Positions 23,671 through 35,172 of a stretch of DNA of 64,000 nt are shown here, piece after piece. A program made the translations under genes and the position numbers. Source of the DNA: Sabethes cyaneus (taxonomy: Eukaryota; Arthropoda; Insecta; Diptera; Culicidae); NCBI RefSeq assembly GCF_943734655.1, contig NC_071353.1:155510179-155574178 (forward strand). Direction: 5' to 3'. The notes under the pieces were generated by a model. The model was not told the origin of the DNA, did no database searches, and was given only the letters and a program-made list of their open reading frames with translations. Each line of letters opens with the position of its first letter. Position 1 is the stretch's first letter.

Positions 23671-25570
23671 TAAGTGCCCAGCCGGGGCACCGACCAGAAT
23701 CAGGAAAAAGTGTTCAAAACCCCCATTAGCATATACTTGGCTGCTGTTTTGCCTTGCACCTGCAATTATTTTCGGCACAAAAACATAAGTGAATACATAT
23801 GTAAATGTACGAACGATGTGGCATGGCAAGGAAAACCAGATGCGCTTGACACTGCGCACCGTCCATCCAACCATCCATCCAAGAAGGCTACCGCGCGTGA
23901 CAGACGACAGACTACTATGTGAGAGCAGAGGGAATCCATAAACATGCTGTGCAGTATTGTTTTTTTTTTCTTTTTGGCCGGCCGGCCGGCGGAATGAGGT
24001 GAATGACACTTGTCGCCAAGTTTGTACCGAATCAGAATGTCAGGAATCTCGCGGAGAATATTTGCGGTGATTTTGTTGGTTGATTTTGCCGGGCCCAGGA
24101 ATGTCTCCCGAGAAACACCCGAAATAGTCGTCTCCATCCTACCTAATTAAGTTAGTGTCGTTCCGCTTGGGTTGTGGTTGCGGTCGTTTTAGTTTGGCTG
24201 GATGATATTTGCGACGGGCAAGGCTCCCAGCCGCAGGCTGGCAGAATGCCGAACGGAATGTAATCTCGTTAATCGTGCCCGTAAAAAACGAATTTTAATG
24301 CAAATTTCCAACCAATCTGGTTGGCAACTTTGTGGCATCGGCTGACCAGCAGCCTCAGCCAGGCCGGCGTGCGCAGATAATCACGGCTTAGCTCTCCCCG
24401 GCGAGTGTTTCGTACGATCCGTTTGAAACCGGTGTAAGACGACGATGGATGGAGCAGTAATTAAAATAATCGCGTGCCACTGCCAGCTGATCGAAGCAGG
24501 CGGGCAGCGAAGACGTGTGGTGACTGTTCGAGGAGTTCGAATGCCACTGCCCTGTCCCGTGTCGTGGACACAGGTAGGAAATGACAATTTTTATTATACT
24601 ATTACCATCGTCAATGCGGCTTTGAAACGCCTGTTATCGGGTACTTTGTATCACCCTGGGGAACCCTTTTCGAGAGCGTGACGTTTCTAGGCTGTTTAGG
24701 AAATTGAACTTTTATTCCTAAAAATATGGTGCCTACTATGTTTCGCCCGTTTCACTTGCCACACTCGAACCTGTCTGTCTGTCTGTCTCACAGTCTGTCA
24801 GCAGCAGTAGCTGTCAGTGCTGTGAGTGAACCCATAAAATTAACTCGATAACAACAAATTTTACTGGTCGCGGAGGCTCGTCAAAAGAGCGTAGTTTAAT
24901 AAGCTTTCTCCAACAACATCATCATAGTCCGCCTCCGGAGATGGATATCGGCCAAAGCTTACTACAGTTCAACCCCCGTCCGTCCGTCTGTCCATCCGTC
25001 CGTCAGTTCGTCCGTCCGTCCGTCCGTCCGCGGGGGGATATCATTAAATCAGCGACGCGTTTTATGTTGGTTGATGTTGTGTACAGGTCTTCTAAGGTAT
25101 CGTCGTGACTGGAAACTCATGCCCCGGGAGCTGTCTGCAGTTTTTTTTTTGCATCCTAATGACAATAACCTGTAATGGAGGTCTTCTGTTTGATGGCTTC
25201 CATCTTGCAGATAATAAAATTACACGGATGCAAACATATAATAGAATTACCTCTTTTTATATATCACTTACAGCAGGATAACAACAATAATAAGGACCGA
25301 TAAGGGTCGAACATTTGATCGAACAACTATGTTCCGGGTTTACTGCTGCTGGCACGTTTGCGAAAAAAAAGTGAAACTTTCCCGTGGGAATAAAAGTGAA
25401 AGCTACCTTCGGATGAAATGTGAATTTTTATGGTTTTAAACTGTGTTTCGATCCAAATTTAATTCAACTTACATTTGATACATATCTGTTTTTAATCGAA
25501 CAGTTAAAAGAAACCTGAGCACCCCTCATTTTATAGATGTGGGAGTGTTACACCTCATCAATTCTAATTT
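23671..25570. other. Single-copy spacer with tetranucleotide microsatellites
   Basis: Mixed-composition DNA. Microsatellites are (ctgt)n near 24775-24790 and (gtcc)n at about 24977-25030. A short ggccggccggcc palindrome lies near 23978-23990. The frames at 23674-23922, 23766-24137 and 24381-24681 have no recognisable domain and overlap one another, so I do not call genes. Confidence 0.45.
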
Positions 25571-25595
25571 TGACAGCTACTCTTCAGTTGTCAAA

Positions 25596-26141
25596 ATGGC
25601 GTCCAAGCAAGCGGAGCAACACAGCTAAGTTTCGCTCGAAAAATCGTTAAATGTGACCAAATCAGCCGTCACCAAAGGCGTAATAAAAGTGCATGGAGAA
25701 TATCTTTCGACTAAGACGACTAGGAAGCCTGGTTCGAACAACAAAGTGACCAGAGAACTGACTGAGGAAGGAGTTTTATACCGCACCCAGGAGGGAAAAC
25801 ACGGCAGACATTCTCAAACGTATGAAACTGTCGAAGCTGACTAAGGTATATCCGTGCTGTTTTGGCCGAATTTAGCATCCTGCCATCAGGGAACGAAGGC
25901 TTCGGAGGTGATATACCAAGGGCAAGAACCCTCCCGTAACACGGTAGAGCTCTGTTGTGATTCTAGTCTTCTTGTTGTCACGAGTGGCATAACCTGCCTG
26001 TTTTGCCGTCCAGATATGTTGAACGACTTTCAATTTCGACCTGCTGCAAAAGAAGTAGCATCAAACCGATGCCCTCCACCGACTTATCTCTCGTTATGTA
26101 TCAAAGCAACAAACGATGAAAAGGTTCGGCTACGTAAGTAA
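25596..26141 (+). pseudogene. Decayed Tc1/mariner transposase
   Basis: The frame opens with MASKQAEQ and is soon broken by a stop. It continues as VTKSAVTKGVIKVHGEY and KPGSNNKVTREL (25653-25844), which fits the helix-turn-helix DNA-binding part of mosquito Tc1/mariner transposases. A second frame at 25854-26141 carries FWPNLASCH, matching the region around the second catalytic aspartate; here the Asp after FWP is Asn. The central part between the DNA-binding region and this motif is missing and the two parts are out of frame, so the protein would be inactive. Terminal inverted repeats were not found. The insertion site of the Transib-like element lies just downstream. Confidence 0.7.
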
Positions 26142-27101
26142 TGAAATAGCAAAAGTTGAAAAATGGGACGGATTCAAATTGGACCCGAAATCTGGTGGAA
26201 TAAAAACCGGACTAATTCCCCGCAGTGCAAACCATCGCACTATGGGCCAGAAATTAAAATTTCGGGACAAAAATATTTGCGGTTAAACAGCATGCCTCAG
26301 CTCAATGCGGTCTTCGGCAACTTTTTGAATAAAAAATTGATGCATATTTTGAAGGGGTCGTCCAATATTTAAGCGTTACTTTAACAACAATTTAAGTAAT
26401 AACTTTTTGAGTAAAATTTTTTTCACCTTTTTGGTCTCAAAATATTAAAGATAAACCAATTTCAAGTAATTTTTGTGAAGATATGAAACTTCTACATTTT
26501 ACCCATTTTCAGCAACAGACCTTTGTTTATAAACGACCCCTCAAATCACAGTTCTTCTTGTAACATGTTTATTTCAACAGACAGCTCAATGTGATGTTCT
26601 AGAAAATATTTTGCACATAAAAGAGGAATATTTTTGCTAAAGACTGATATAACTGATTTTAGGTTAAAAACCGTCTGATGAAAAATTCGAATATCCTAGC
26701 CATCTGCAATTAGTTTGCATACCAATTTGTAGGGAATCATTAAAGCTATCTGGCCAAATGTGTATTTCAGAGAATACCTGGGAATACCATGGCTGGGAAT
26801 ACCTGGAAATAGCGCGGATTTTTTTTTCATACATTTTATAACTTAATAAATATGCGTCCTAGCGTCAAACAGTCTTCACAGAAAATATGTATTTCAACAT
26901 ACTAAATAACTTTGTAGAACATTTGGAAGCAATAAAATAATCGTGTGCAAAGTTATTGAGTGTAATTGATTTTTAGTGCTCTTTTTTAACATATCATTAT
27001 ATTTCGTAACCGGTATGAGATAGATAGTTACTTTATTCAGCAAAGTTGCTTATTTTAGTATTTTCTGCAACCTTAGGAGAAAAAAACTTTTTTTTAAATT
27101 A

Positions 27102-28957
27102 GGCTTATACAAATTTGGGAAAAAGTTTATGTCCTGGTCTCGAAATATTGTTCAAGGGGGGGGCAAGAAAAAAATAATAATATCAAACCTTCAATAACTA
27201 AATAAAGGAGAAGAAACCAGTGTATATTTTTCCAGGTTAATAAAAGTTTAATACAAAAAAGTTGAACAGTACTTAAATTTTAGTTCTAACCAAAACAACT
27301 TACAAAATTTTTTGATCCAGGCACATAAAGTATTGTGGTAGAGATGAATCAACTTGAAAATAGTGGAGTGCTAAAGGATCACCTTAGAGAGCCATAAACG
27401 TGTAACTTGACCTTCATTTGTATTTTAGAATAATCCAAATCTGTGTCACTTACTAGTTCAGAACTCGGTAACCATGAATTAGTATCTGAATCTAATCTTC
27501 TCGTAAAAATGGCAATTTAGGTCCCTACAACTTTTTTACTTGAAACGCATGTGCAATGCTACCGACATTTTTTAAGATAAACAATCACTCACACCATTCA
27601 CGTTTTAAACTGCTTGTTTCTTGGTCAACCTTTTAGTCATATGAATATCAGCCCATTCCTCAACTGATGCTGGTTCTCATCAATAACGTGTTTATCTTTG
27701 ATATATTAAGGATGCAAATGCACCACCACCAGAAGCGATAGTCATTGACTAATAGCATTCGTCCAGTCCGGTGCTGCACTTCGGATGAAGTGCAGTACTG
27801 CGCTGGGAGTTGTTTTCCAAATATCAGGGCTTCTGACAGCCCTCTGTCGAGGAACCTTGATCTTTAATTGAAAAATGCTGGACATCGGCATAACAGGTGT
27901 TTCGAGGCTTTTTTTCTGTGCCACGGAATCGACATATATCACCTTGCAGTTTCCCCATAAGCTTCAGATGATAGCGGTTTGGACAATGTCCTGTTATAAG
28001 ATTAGTATAAATGCTTAGATCTTTCTTCGAAAGCTCTAGGATTTTGCAAATCATTGAAATGTTTGGAGAGATAAACTGTTTCAATTGCCTAGCAATGAAA
28101 GTGTTATTCCAATTTAATTCCACTTTCGTACATTTCCATACTAAAACTCAATTTTTAAAGCAGAAGCAGATAAAGCTCAATAAAAAAGCAATATAACTTA
28201 ACATGACTTGATTTGATGTGATGGTCGGGGCCACCGTTGATCCGAATGATATTCACAACATGACAATAGTCAGAAAAGTTTCGAACAGTTCAGTGACATC
28301 CTTTCTGCATGCGTCTAATGCATGGTAAAAAATTGTATCTTAAAGTTTTTCGTCCCTTACATCCAAAAATAGGGTAGGTACTTGGACACTACGGAATAAA
28401 ACGATCAATTTGGAGCCCCGGAAACACCGAAAGGTGATGTTCCGGAATGTGTAATTTATTGTATTTCTATTTTAATCTTATCTACTACCTATGACAGCAA
28501 AATATAATCCCACAGCAATTCGGAATATCTGCGTCAAAAGTGGTAGCAAATTTCACTAATACATTGTTTAGTTGATTGATACCTCAATCTAATTCTGTTC
28601 TTTTGAAGCAAATTGAATTTAAATGAAACAAAATTTAAAGTGAATGGAGCCAAAAGTCTTATTCCAAGCCTCCAATTTTCGGCGTCGGAACTTTAAGGTT
28701 AAGTACAATAGTCGCCTTTGACTTGTAGCAGGAATCAGAAAGCTTAGATGGTGTAGGATAGTTGATCGAGACTAACGGGATAATTACTTCAACTTTGCAC
28801 GAATTGGGTAATTTAGAGATGTAAACTCGTTGAACTGTAAAAATCTGCTTACCATTAAAGAATGCAATATTATTGCACTTTATTTTTTTGTCCCTTCAAA
28901 TTTCGAAAATTTTTGAAGGGGGGGGGTGACAAACTTTTTTTCAAATTTGTATAAGCC
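27102..28957. mobile_element. PIF/Harbinger-like element nested in the Transib element
   Basis: Ends are inverted copies of GGCTTATACAAATTTG, continuing imperfectly through an aaaaagttt stretch to G/C runs. TTA lies directly outside both ends (27099-27101 and 28958-28960). A TWA target duplication and GG-starting ends fit PIF/Harbinger. No transposase or Myb-like frame is seen. A similar small element with TAA flanks is at 59509-59931. Confidence 0.55.
27742..28123 (-). pseudogene. C-terminal fragment of a non-LTR retrotransposon polyprotein
   Basis: Two overlapping minus-strand frames together read as the end of a LINE ORF2 of the type with an RNase H domain: LITGHCPNRYHLKLMG, then a CRF-x-G-TEK segment expected to be a zinc knuckle, then in the other frame WKTTPSAVLHFIRSAAPDW. 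The second knuckle cysteine is Arg, and a frameshift separates the parts, so the copy is dead. It lies inside the Harbinger-like element. No reverse transcriptase portion remains. Confidence 0.6.
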
Positions 28958-29263
28958 TTATTTAAGAAAACAAAAGTTTGTATCACCCTAATAGGTGAAT
29001 TCATGGTCACCCTAATAGTGCAGGAAGATGCGCTATATTCTATTATTTTATTTCTCCGAAGACACCACTCTTGAAAAAATACACATTTTTCATCAGACAG
29101 TTTTTAACCTAAAACCAGTTATATCTTATTAATTAATGCAGGAAAAGCAAAACAGTCTTCAGCAAAAATATTCCTCTTTTATGTGCAAAATGTTGTCTAG
29201 AACATCACATTGAGCTGTCTGATGAAAGAAATATGTTACAAGAAGAAATGTGATTTGAGGGGT

Positions 29264-30277
29264 GGGTATGAAATGGGGAAGGCAAACGAGAAAGCGACCA
29301 ACATAGCTTTTTCCAGCCCAAGCTCCTACCTAGCGCCTCCACGTGGCCATACCCGGTAATACTGTATTGAGTAGCTAAGCTAGGAGGTGCGATACCGTGT
29401 GGTACCCAGATGCAGACGGCTGAGCCACACGGCCATGGTAGCAGGTAAGTATAATATGTTATTTTAATTATTTGTTTCGTTTTAGCCAGGGATGGTTCGA
29501 TCACTTTGACTCAATTTTGATTCATTTGACACTACCGTCTCAGCCGAGCAAAATTTGACAAAGTTATGTATGAGACATTTGTAGAACTCGTTATTATTTA
29601 TAATTTTTCAGAATAAAGTGTTGCTATAACTTTTATAGTTACGGCGCTACAATGCTAGTACCGCTTTAGTAACTAAATGAACGTTCATTTAGTTACTCAT
29701 GCGGTACTAGCATTGTAGCACCGTAACTACAAAAGATACAGCAACACTTTATTAAGCAAAATTGTAGATCTAGTTATTATCTACAAATGTCCCATATATC
29801 AATTTGCCAAATTTTGCTTGGTTACGACGCTACTGTCAAATGAATCAAAATTGAGTCAAAGTGATCGAACCATCCCTGGTTTTAGCTCAAGCACCTCCTA
29901 TTGTACAATTAAGACTTTAACCGTAACAAGCTTAAATAATGCACATGGATATCGTAAGGAAAAATTTAATTACTTATTGGATATTAGATGATGGAAACTG
30001 ACGCAATTTTTTTTTCATTCGAAGGATTGATGGTGAGATTGTTCTATTTTTCCCATATATGCTTCATTTCATTTTATTTTTAATATTTTTTTCATATCGT
30101 ATATACTGGGTACAAGAACACCTATGAAGATTGCGTAAGTTTTTACGCATCCTCTTAAAGTAGGTGGTCAACTAACGTACCCATTTCTACAATCGTAAGG
30201 ACATGGCCAGGTGTATGGTGTACTTACTGGTACATCATATCAGCCACCCATGATGTGTACGGTTGTCTATGCTATGC
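29264..30277. mobile_element. ~1-kb insertion with 27-bp target duplication
   Basis: The identical 27-base segment at 29237-29263 and 30278-30304 flanks this block, and removing the block plus one copy restores the complementarity of the Transib arms. A duplication of this length fits target-primed retrotransposition better than a DNA transposon. The left ~220 bases are moderately GC-rich and may be a retroelement terminus. The family is not recognised, and no coding frame of note is present apart from an unrecognised 99-codon minus frame. A 392-bp hAT-type MITE sits inside it. Confidence 0.6.
29487..29878. mobile_element. Palindromic hAT-type MITE with 8-bp target duplication
   Basis: Nearly the whole 392 bp forms one inverted repeat centred near 29683 (aaatgaacgttcattt). 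The ends are CAGGGATGGTTCGATCAC and its complement, followed inward by tttgactcaattttgattc. The 8-bp duplication GTTTTAGC at 29479-29486 and 29879-29886 fits the hAT superfamily. There is no coding capacity. The transcript would fold into a long hairpin. Confidence 0.8.
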
Positions 30278-30625
30278 TACAAGAAGAAATGTGATTTGAG
30301 GGGTCGTTTATAAACAAAGGTCTATTGCTGAAAATGGGTAAAAGGTAGAAGTTTGATATCTTCAGAAAAAATACTTGAAATTGGTTTATCTTTAATATTT
30401 TGAAACCAAAAAGGTGAAAAAAAATTTACTCAAAAAGTTATTACTTAAATTGTTGTTAAAGTAACACGTAAATATTGGACGACCCCTTCAAAAGATGCAT
30501 AATTTTTTTATTCAAAAAGTTGTCGTAGACTACATTGAGCTGAGAAACGTCGTTTAACCGTAAATATATTTGTCCCGAAATTTCGATTTCTGGCCCATAG
30601 TGCATCGGAACGGCCCCGAAAACCA

Positions 30626-31021
30626 GTGGAAAGTAACCAAAGACGAAGAAAACCCGCCATTGCGGTAGGCTCGTTCCAACAAACTATCAAATCGCGCTGT
30701 TTTAAAGTTTTCCGAACGTGTTGGCGCGCGGGTGAACCTGTTTACCTCGTGATAAAGCATTTGGAATTGTTAGATGATGCTGCTCAGCCAAAACCCAATG
30801 AAAAACCTGATTTAATCCACCTAGTGGTGAAAGGAACCTTTGTTATACGGTCTTACTTGCAATTTGAGATAGAAATCGACACGTTTGGTTTACATGAAAT
30901 TTTTGAAAATTGGATAAGTTTACAAAATTTGAACCAAATAGAAGCACTTATAAATTTTGATAGTTCCTTTTCTCATGAAATTGCTGTGCAAGTTGTTACT
31001 AATGAGGGTAAGTGCAAGTAA
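30626..31021 (+). CDS. Hypothetical 131-codon frame, possible exon
   Basis: Begins just outside the Transib element. The product is not repetitive, has mixed composition (RAGEPVYLVIKHLELLDD, IDTFGLHEIFENWISL), and shows no transmembrane segment or family that I recognise. At its 3' end the sequence aatgagGGTAAGTGC contains a consensus splice donor five codons before the stop, so the real product, if any, may be spliced. Upstream shadows on the minus strand overlap the first third. It may be an exon of an unrecognised gene or of an old mobile element. The start codon is only the first ATG of the open frame, and the frame itself could extend into a preceding exon. Confidence 0.25.
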   Translation: MESNQRRRKPAIAVGSFQQTIKSRCFKVFRTCWRAGEPVYLVIKHLELLDDAAQPKPNEKPDLIHLVVKGTFVIRSYLQFEIEIDTFGLHEIFENWISLQNLNQIEALINFDSSFSHEIAVQVVTNEGKCK

Positions 31022-32679
31022 AAGTAAGTTGTAAGATGAAATATTATTCTTTAACATATACATTGCGTAGTAAAGGTCTAGTTTATAGGTTTTTGAACTA
31101 TGCATAATTTCCTGTATTGCCATTCTATTTGATTCACAAAGATAAAGTTTTCTCGAATAAATTTTATCAATTTTTATTACTCACTCACGTTACTCACGGT
31201 TACTCACGTTGTTGTATTTTGTACACCATGTGTAGGTTTTTGAATGCCATATTGTTATAAAGTTACAAATCGTGTATTACGTATATACTAACGTATATTC
31301 TTCAATCAACTTGTTATGAGCAAAATGTCAGTATTATTCAATGCATTAATACTTTAAATTGTTAGGAAAATAAATTAGCATAACCCGACATCACGGAAAC
31401 GAAGCAAGTAGCATGTGAGGTGTACCGCAATTGGTCCCAACTGGAATTTTCTCTCGTTTTTTCATATGGAAAAATGGTGTCTGTATGCAGCAAAACCCCC
31501 AGCAAATGTAAAATGTATCCGTCTGTTGGTAGTTGAGTAATTCGAGGTCAAAATCAGGGTATTCTTTATAATCAAAGTTCTACAGTTCGTAAACAAGCAA
31601 ACATAGAGGTATACTATGTTCAGCAAAGTTGTGTATTTTTATTATTTATACAACTTTGTAATACTTGAAAAAGTCATAAAACAATTACAAAAAGAGCTAA
31701 AATAGAAAAACTGATTTTACAAACTTATATACAATAAATAAGATCTCTTCGTTGAAGAGATAGAAGGTTACTATCCTCGGCAAAATTTCTTGTGATAATA
31801 TGCTCTAAAACTTTGCAGAACACATCAATGTGTTATATTGAAACTGATGGAAAATAATTTTTTTATTTCATTTTTAAGGGGATTAATCAAAATTCAGATT
31901 CTACCAGACGATCGAGCTTTCAATTTTAAGAAACTCTCCCAAAGGTTTGATAAACTTAAAACCAAGTTTTCCTAGTCAAAACTCTAGTGCGCACGTTTTC
32001 TTTGGTTTTGGGCTATTGTGCGCGCGAGTAACTGTGTTATAAAAGTTGGTGCTAGTGTTCGAGGGTTAATATCTTGTGACCGGCAAAACCAATTCTTATG
32101 AAATTTTGCATATATATTCGTAGTGTGAAAACCTTCCGTTTGATATTAAAATAATTGAAATTAGGTTATTTATCTTGGTTAAAATCATTATAAATTATTG
32201 TTAAATTTGGTGTGGTGTATTCAAATACTCATAACTTTCAAATTAAACATCCAATCAAAAAACCATTCAATGGTGATCTATCCGGCTATATTACCTGCCA
32301 AATGAAACTAGTAGCGGGTAAATCGGTTTGGCCTTCTCTGAGAAACAGGCGATCATTTGAACCTTGTCAAAACTGGTTTTTTAAGGCTAACTTTTAAACC
32401 ACTTGTTTGTTTTCAATAAAAATTGGTGTGAAGTTTAGCAATAGTAAGAGCTTTTACTTGGTACTAAGATCAATGAAATCGGTTATGTGGTTCCGGAGAA
32501 AATCGTGTCACGTAATTTTCACATTTTTGCTTATAACTTTTAAACTAAAAGTCAGATCACGAAACCATTTAATAGTGATATACTAGGTAAAAATACCTTT
32601 CAAATAAAAGTTATAGCAGACGAATCGGTTCAGCCATCTCCGAGAAATAGGCGATTGAAAATTGAAGCGCACACACATA

Positions 32680-32769
<90 letters not shown>

Positions 32770-32870
32770 TTGCTCATTCGTCGAACCTGATCGATTGGTA
32801 TATGTGACACGGCCCTCCGGGCCTCAGATCGACTTCGTATTTTTCGACCAATTCCTAAACCTTTGTTATA
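31022..32870. repeat. Old interspersed repeat with two diverged subrepeats and CA tract
   Basis: AT-rich DNA. Two related segments, about 32210-32390 and 32520-32655, share cataacttttaaact-like words and end in agccatctccgagaaatagg or a variant. The block ends in a CA tract and then cggccctccgggcctc and a tttgttatattgtataacaaagg palindrome. Together these resemble a dispersed mosquito repeat. No protein can be supported. 31022-31380 is AT-rich with nothing recognisable. Confidence 0.5.
32674..32763. repeat. (CA)n microsatellite
   Basis: About 90 bases of nearly pure ca dinucleotides with a few interruptions. The Cys/Val run in the minus-strand frame 32583-33017 is a translation of this tract. 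Confidence 0.95.
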
Positions 32871-33348
32871 TTGTATAACAAAGGTAAAAACAATGAAGAG
32901 ATGACTAGAAAGCATGGAAAACACGACGAAACGTCGTTGAAAGGACGGCAATACTCGACAAACTTTTGTTTTAAGTCCTACCTGTGTCTTTTTGTTTTTC
33001 ATGTCGTTTTGGTGCATTTTTATCGTACTTTTGTTGTTTTTTCATCCTTGTTTCGTCGTGTCTTCGTTGCTTTTTCGTCATGTCTTCGGCTCTCTAGTCA
33101 AATTTTTGTTAATTTTTTTTTCGCTATTTTGTCTTTTAACGTAGAACTACGTTTTTGTTTTCTATTCCATATTGGGGTGCACTTTAGAAATTCGAGAAAT
33201 GTGCATGTAACGAAAAGTGGTTATGGTTTGCGCGCTTATAACTAACTGAAAAATGGCTTTCAATGGATTTTCGAGATATTTGCATCAATCGATCAGTAAT
33301 TTTTCTAAAAATTGATAAATAAAGCAAATATAAAAATAATTTGTCAAA
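32871..33348. other. Mixed spacer with ttttgtcg words
   Basis: Contains a short run of the family D type (tttttcgtc, tcgtcgtgtcttcg) from about 32930 to 33150, then AT-rich spacer up to the Helitron insertion site. No gene is seen. Confidence 0.5.
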
Positions 33349-35172
33349 TCTATACCTATAAAGAAGGATTTCTGTCTGTCTGTCTGTCTGTCTGTCCGTA
33401 TGTTCCTTGTAGAATCGAAAACTACTGAACCAATCGGCATGAAAATAGGCATGTAGAGGTTTTTTGGGGCCAGGAAAGGTTTTAGTGATGGTTAGAAACC
33501 CCTCCCCCCACTAAGACGGGGGGCAAGCAAATAGAACAAAATTTGGCATGTGGGTGTTTTCGGTGACAAGAATTTATTCTATGGTAAATTGAGACCCCTC
33601 CCTTCTTTATAAGGGGAAGTATAACTCCTCTCCTCTTTGTAAGGGGGGGCTTCCATACAAATTTCCTCATAACTCGAGAACTAATCAAGCAAATGGAACC
33701 AAATTTGGCATGTGAAGGTTTTCGAGGGCAAGAATATTTTCTATAGTAAATTAGGACCCCTCCCCACTTTAAGATGGGGGCTCCTGTACCAAAAAAACAC
33801 AATTCTCCTCATAACTCGAGAAGTAATTGAGCAAATGGAACCAAATTTGGCATGTGGGTGTTTTTGGAGACAAAAATTTTTTCTATGATGAATTGGGACC
33901 CCTCCCCGTTTTAGGAGGGGGGGATCCTAAACACATGAAATACAAATTTCCTCATAACTGAAGAACTAATCAAGCAAATGGAACAAAATTTGGCACGTGA
34001 AAGTTTTCGAGGGCAAGAATATTTTCTATGGTGAATAAGGACCACTCCCCACTTTAAGAGGGGGGGCTCCTATACAAACGAAATACAAATTTCCTCATAA
34101 CTCGAGAACTACTCAAGCAAATGGAACCAAATTTGGCACGTGGGTGTTTTTGGAGACACAATTTTTTTCTATGATAAATTGGGACCCCTCCCCACTTTAG
34201 GAAGGGGGGCTCCTATACAAATGAAATGCAAATTTCCTCATAACTCGAGAATTAATCAAGCAAATGGAACCAAATTTGGCATGTGAAAGTTTTCTAGGGC
34301 ATGAATATTTTATATGGTGAATTAGAACCCCTCCCCACTTTAAGAGGAGGGGGCTCCTATACAAACGAAATACAAATTTCCTCATAACTCGAGAACTAAT
34401 CAAGCAAATGGAACCAAATTTGACACGTGGGTGTTTTTGGAGACAAAAATTTTTTCTATGATGAACTGGGACCCCTCCTCACTTTAGCAGAGGGGGCTCC
34501 TATACAAATGAAATACAAATTTCCTCATATCTCGAGAGCCAATCAAGCAAATGGAACCAAATTTGACATGTAAGTGGTTTGGACGCAAGATTTTTTTCTA
34601 TGGTGAATTGAGACCCCTCTCTTCTTTAGAAAGCGAGTTATGGCCCATCTCCCCTTTAAGAGGGTGGGCTTCCATACAAATGAAATGCAAATTTCCTCTT
34701 ATCTCGAGAACTAATCAATCAAATGGAACCAAATTTGGCATGTGGGAGTTTTAGAGCAGAAATTTTTTCTATGGTGAATTACGACCCCTTCTCCTTTTAA
34801 GAGGGGAGCTCCCATACAAATGAAATTCAAATTTCCTTATAACTTGAGAACTAATCAAGCAAATGGAACCAAATTTGGCAGGTGGGAGATTTTGGAGATA
34901 GTTTTTGCGAAACTCAAAAACTAATCGAACTCGAGAAATTCGAGACTCTTCCATAAAACATTAGTCAATACAAGACCACAAAAACTATCTATAGTAACAC
35001 TAGATCATTCAGGACGAGACGGTCGCGAGTGTTGCCGGTGACCCGCCGTCGGAAGCGCCGCCCACTGGGGGGCTTGCAAAACTCGAGATTGTGACAAAGA
35101 TCATCCGAGATTCATGATTTATGTACAACACAGGTTAATTTGTGGCAATACGAAGTTTGTCGGGTCAGCTAG
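33349..35172 (+). mobile_element. Helitron-like non-autonomous element, copy 2
   Basis: Same ends as copy 1 (TCTATACCTATAAAG and GGGTCAGCTAG), inserted between A33348 and T35173. It has more of the ~143-bp internal units than copy 1. The 3' domain is close to identical to the other copies except for the differently truncated junction with the last unit near 34900. No autonomous coding frame. Frames 33482-33802 and 34197-34403 are repeat translations. Confidence 0.8.

Larger units (their letters stand above)
26238..30602. mobile_element. Transib-like DNA transposon with ~450-bp inverted arms, multiply invaded
   Basis: The ends read CACTATGGGCCAGAAAT and its complement, and a 5-bp duplication CATCG lies at 26233-26237 and 30603-30607. 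CACWATGG ends plus a 5-bp target duplication are the hallmark of the Transib superfamily, relatives of the RAG recombinase. The left arm (26238 to about 26690) is complementary to the right arm (30602 back to about 29090) once an insertion at 29264-30277 is removed. No transposase frame survives, so this is a non-autonomous fold-back derivative. A PIF/Harbinger-like element, a LINE fragment and a hAT-type MITE lie inside it. Confidence 0.75.

Noticed and set aside
32583..33017. 144-codon minus-strand frame with a long Cys-Val run
   Set aside because: The run is the (CA)n microsatellite; no domain lies outside it.
33482..34403. Repeated Cys/His-rich frames (MISSRVMRKFV-type) that look like a zinc-binding repeat protein
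   Set aside because: Each repeat is the minus-strand reading of the 143-bp Helitron interior unit; the frame is open because the unit is nearly a multiple of three, and it is present in all three copies.
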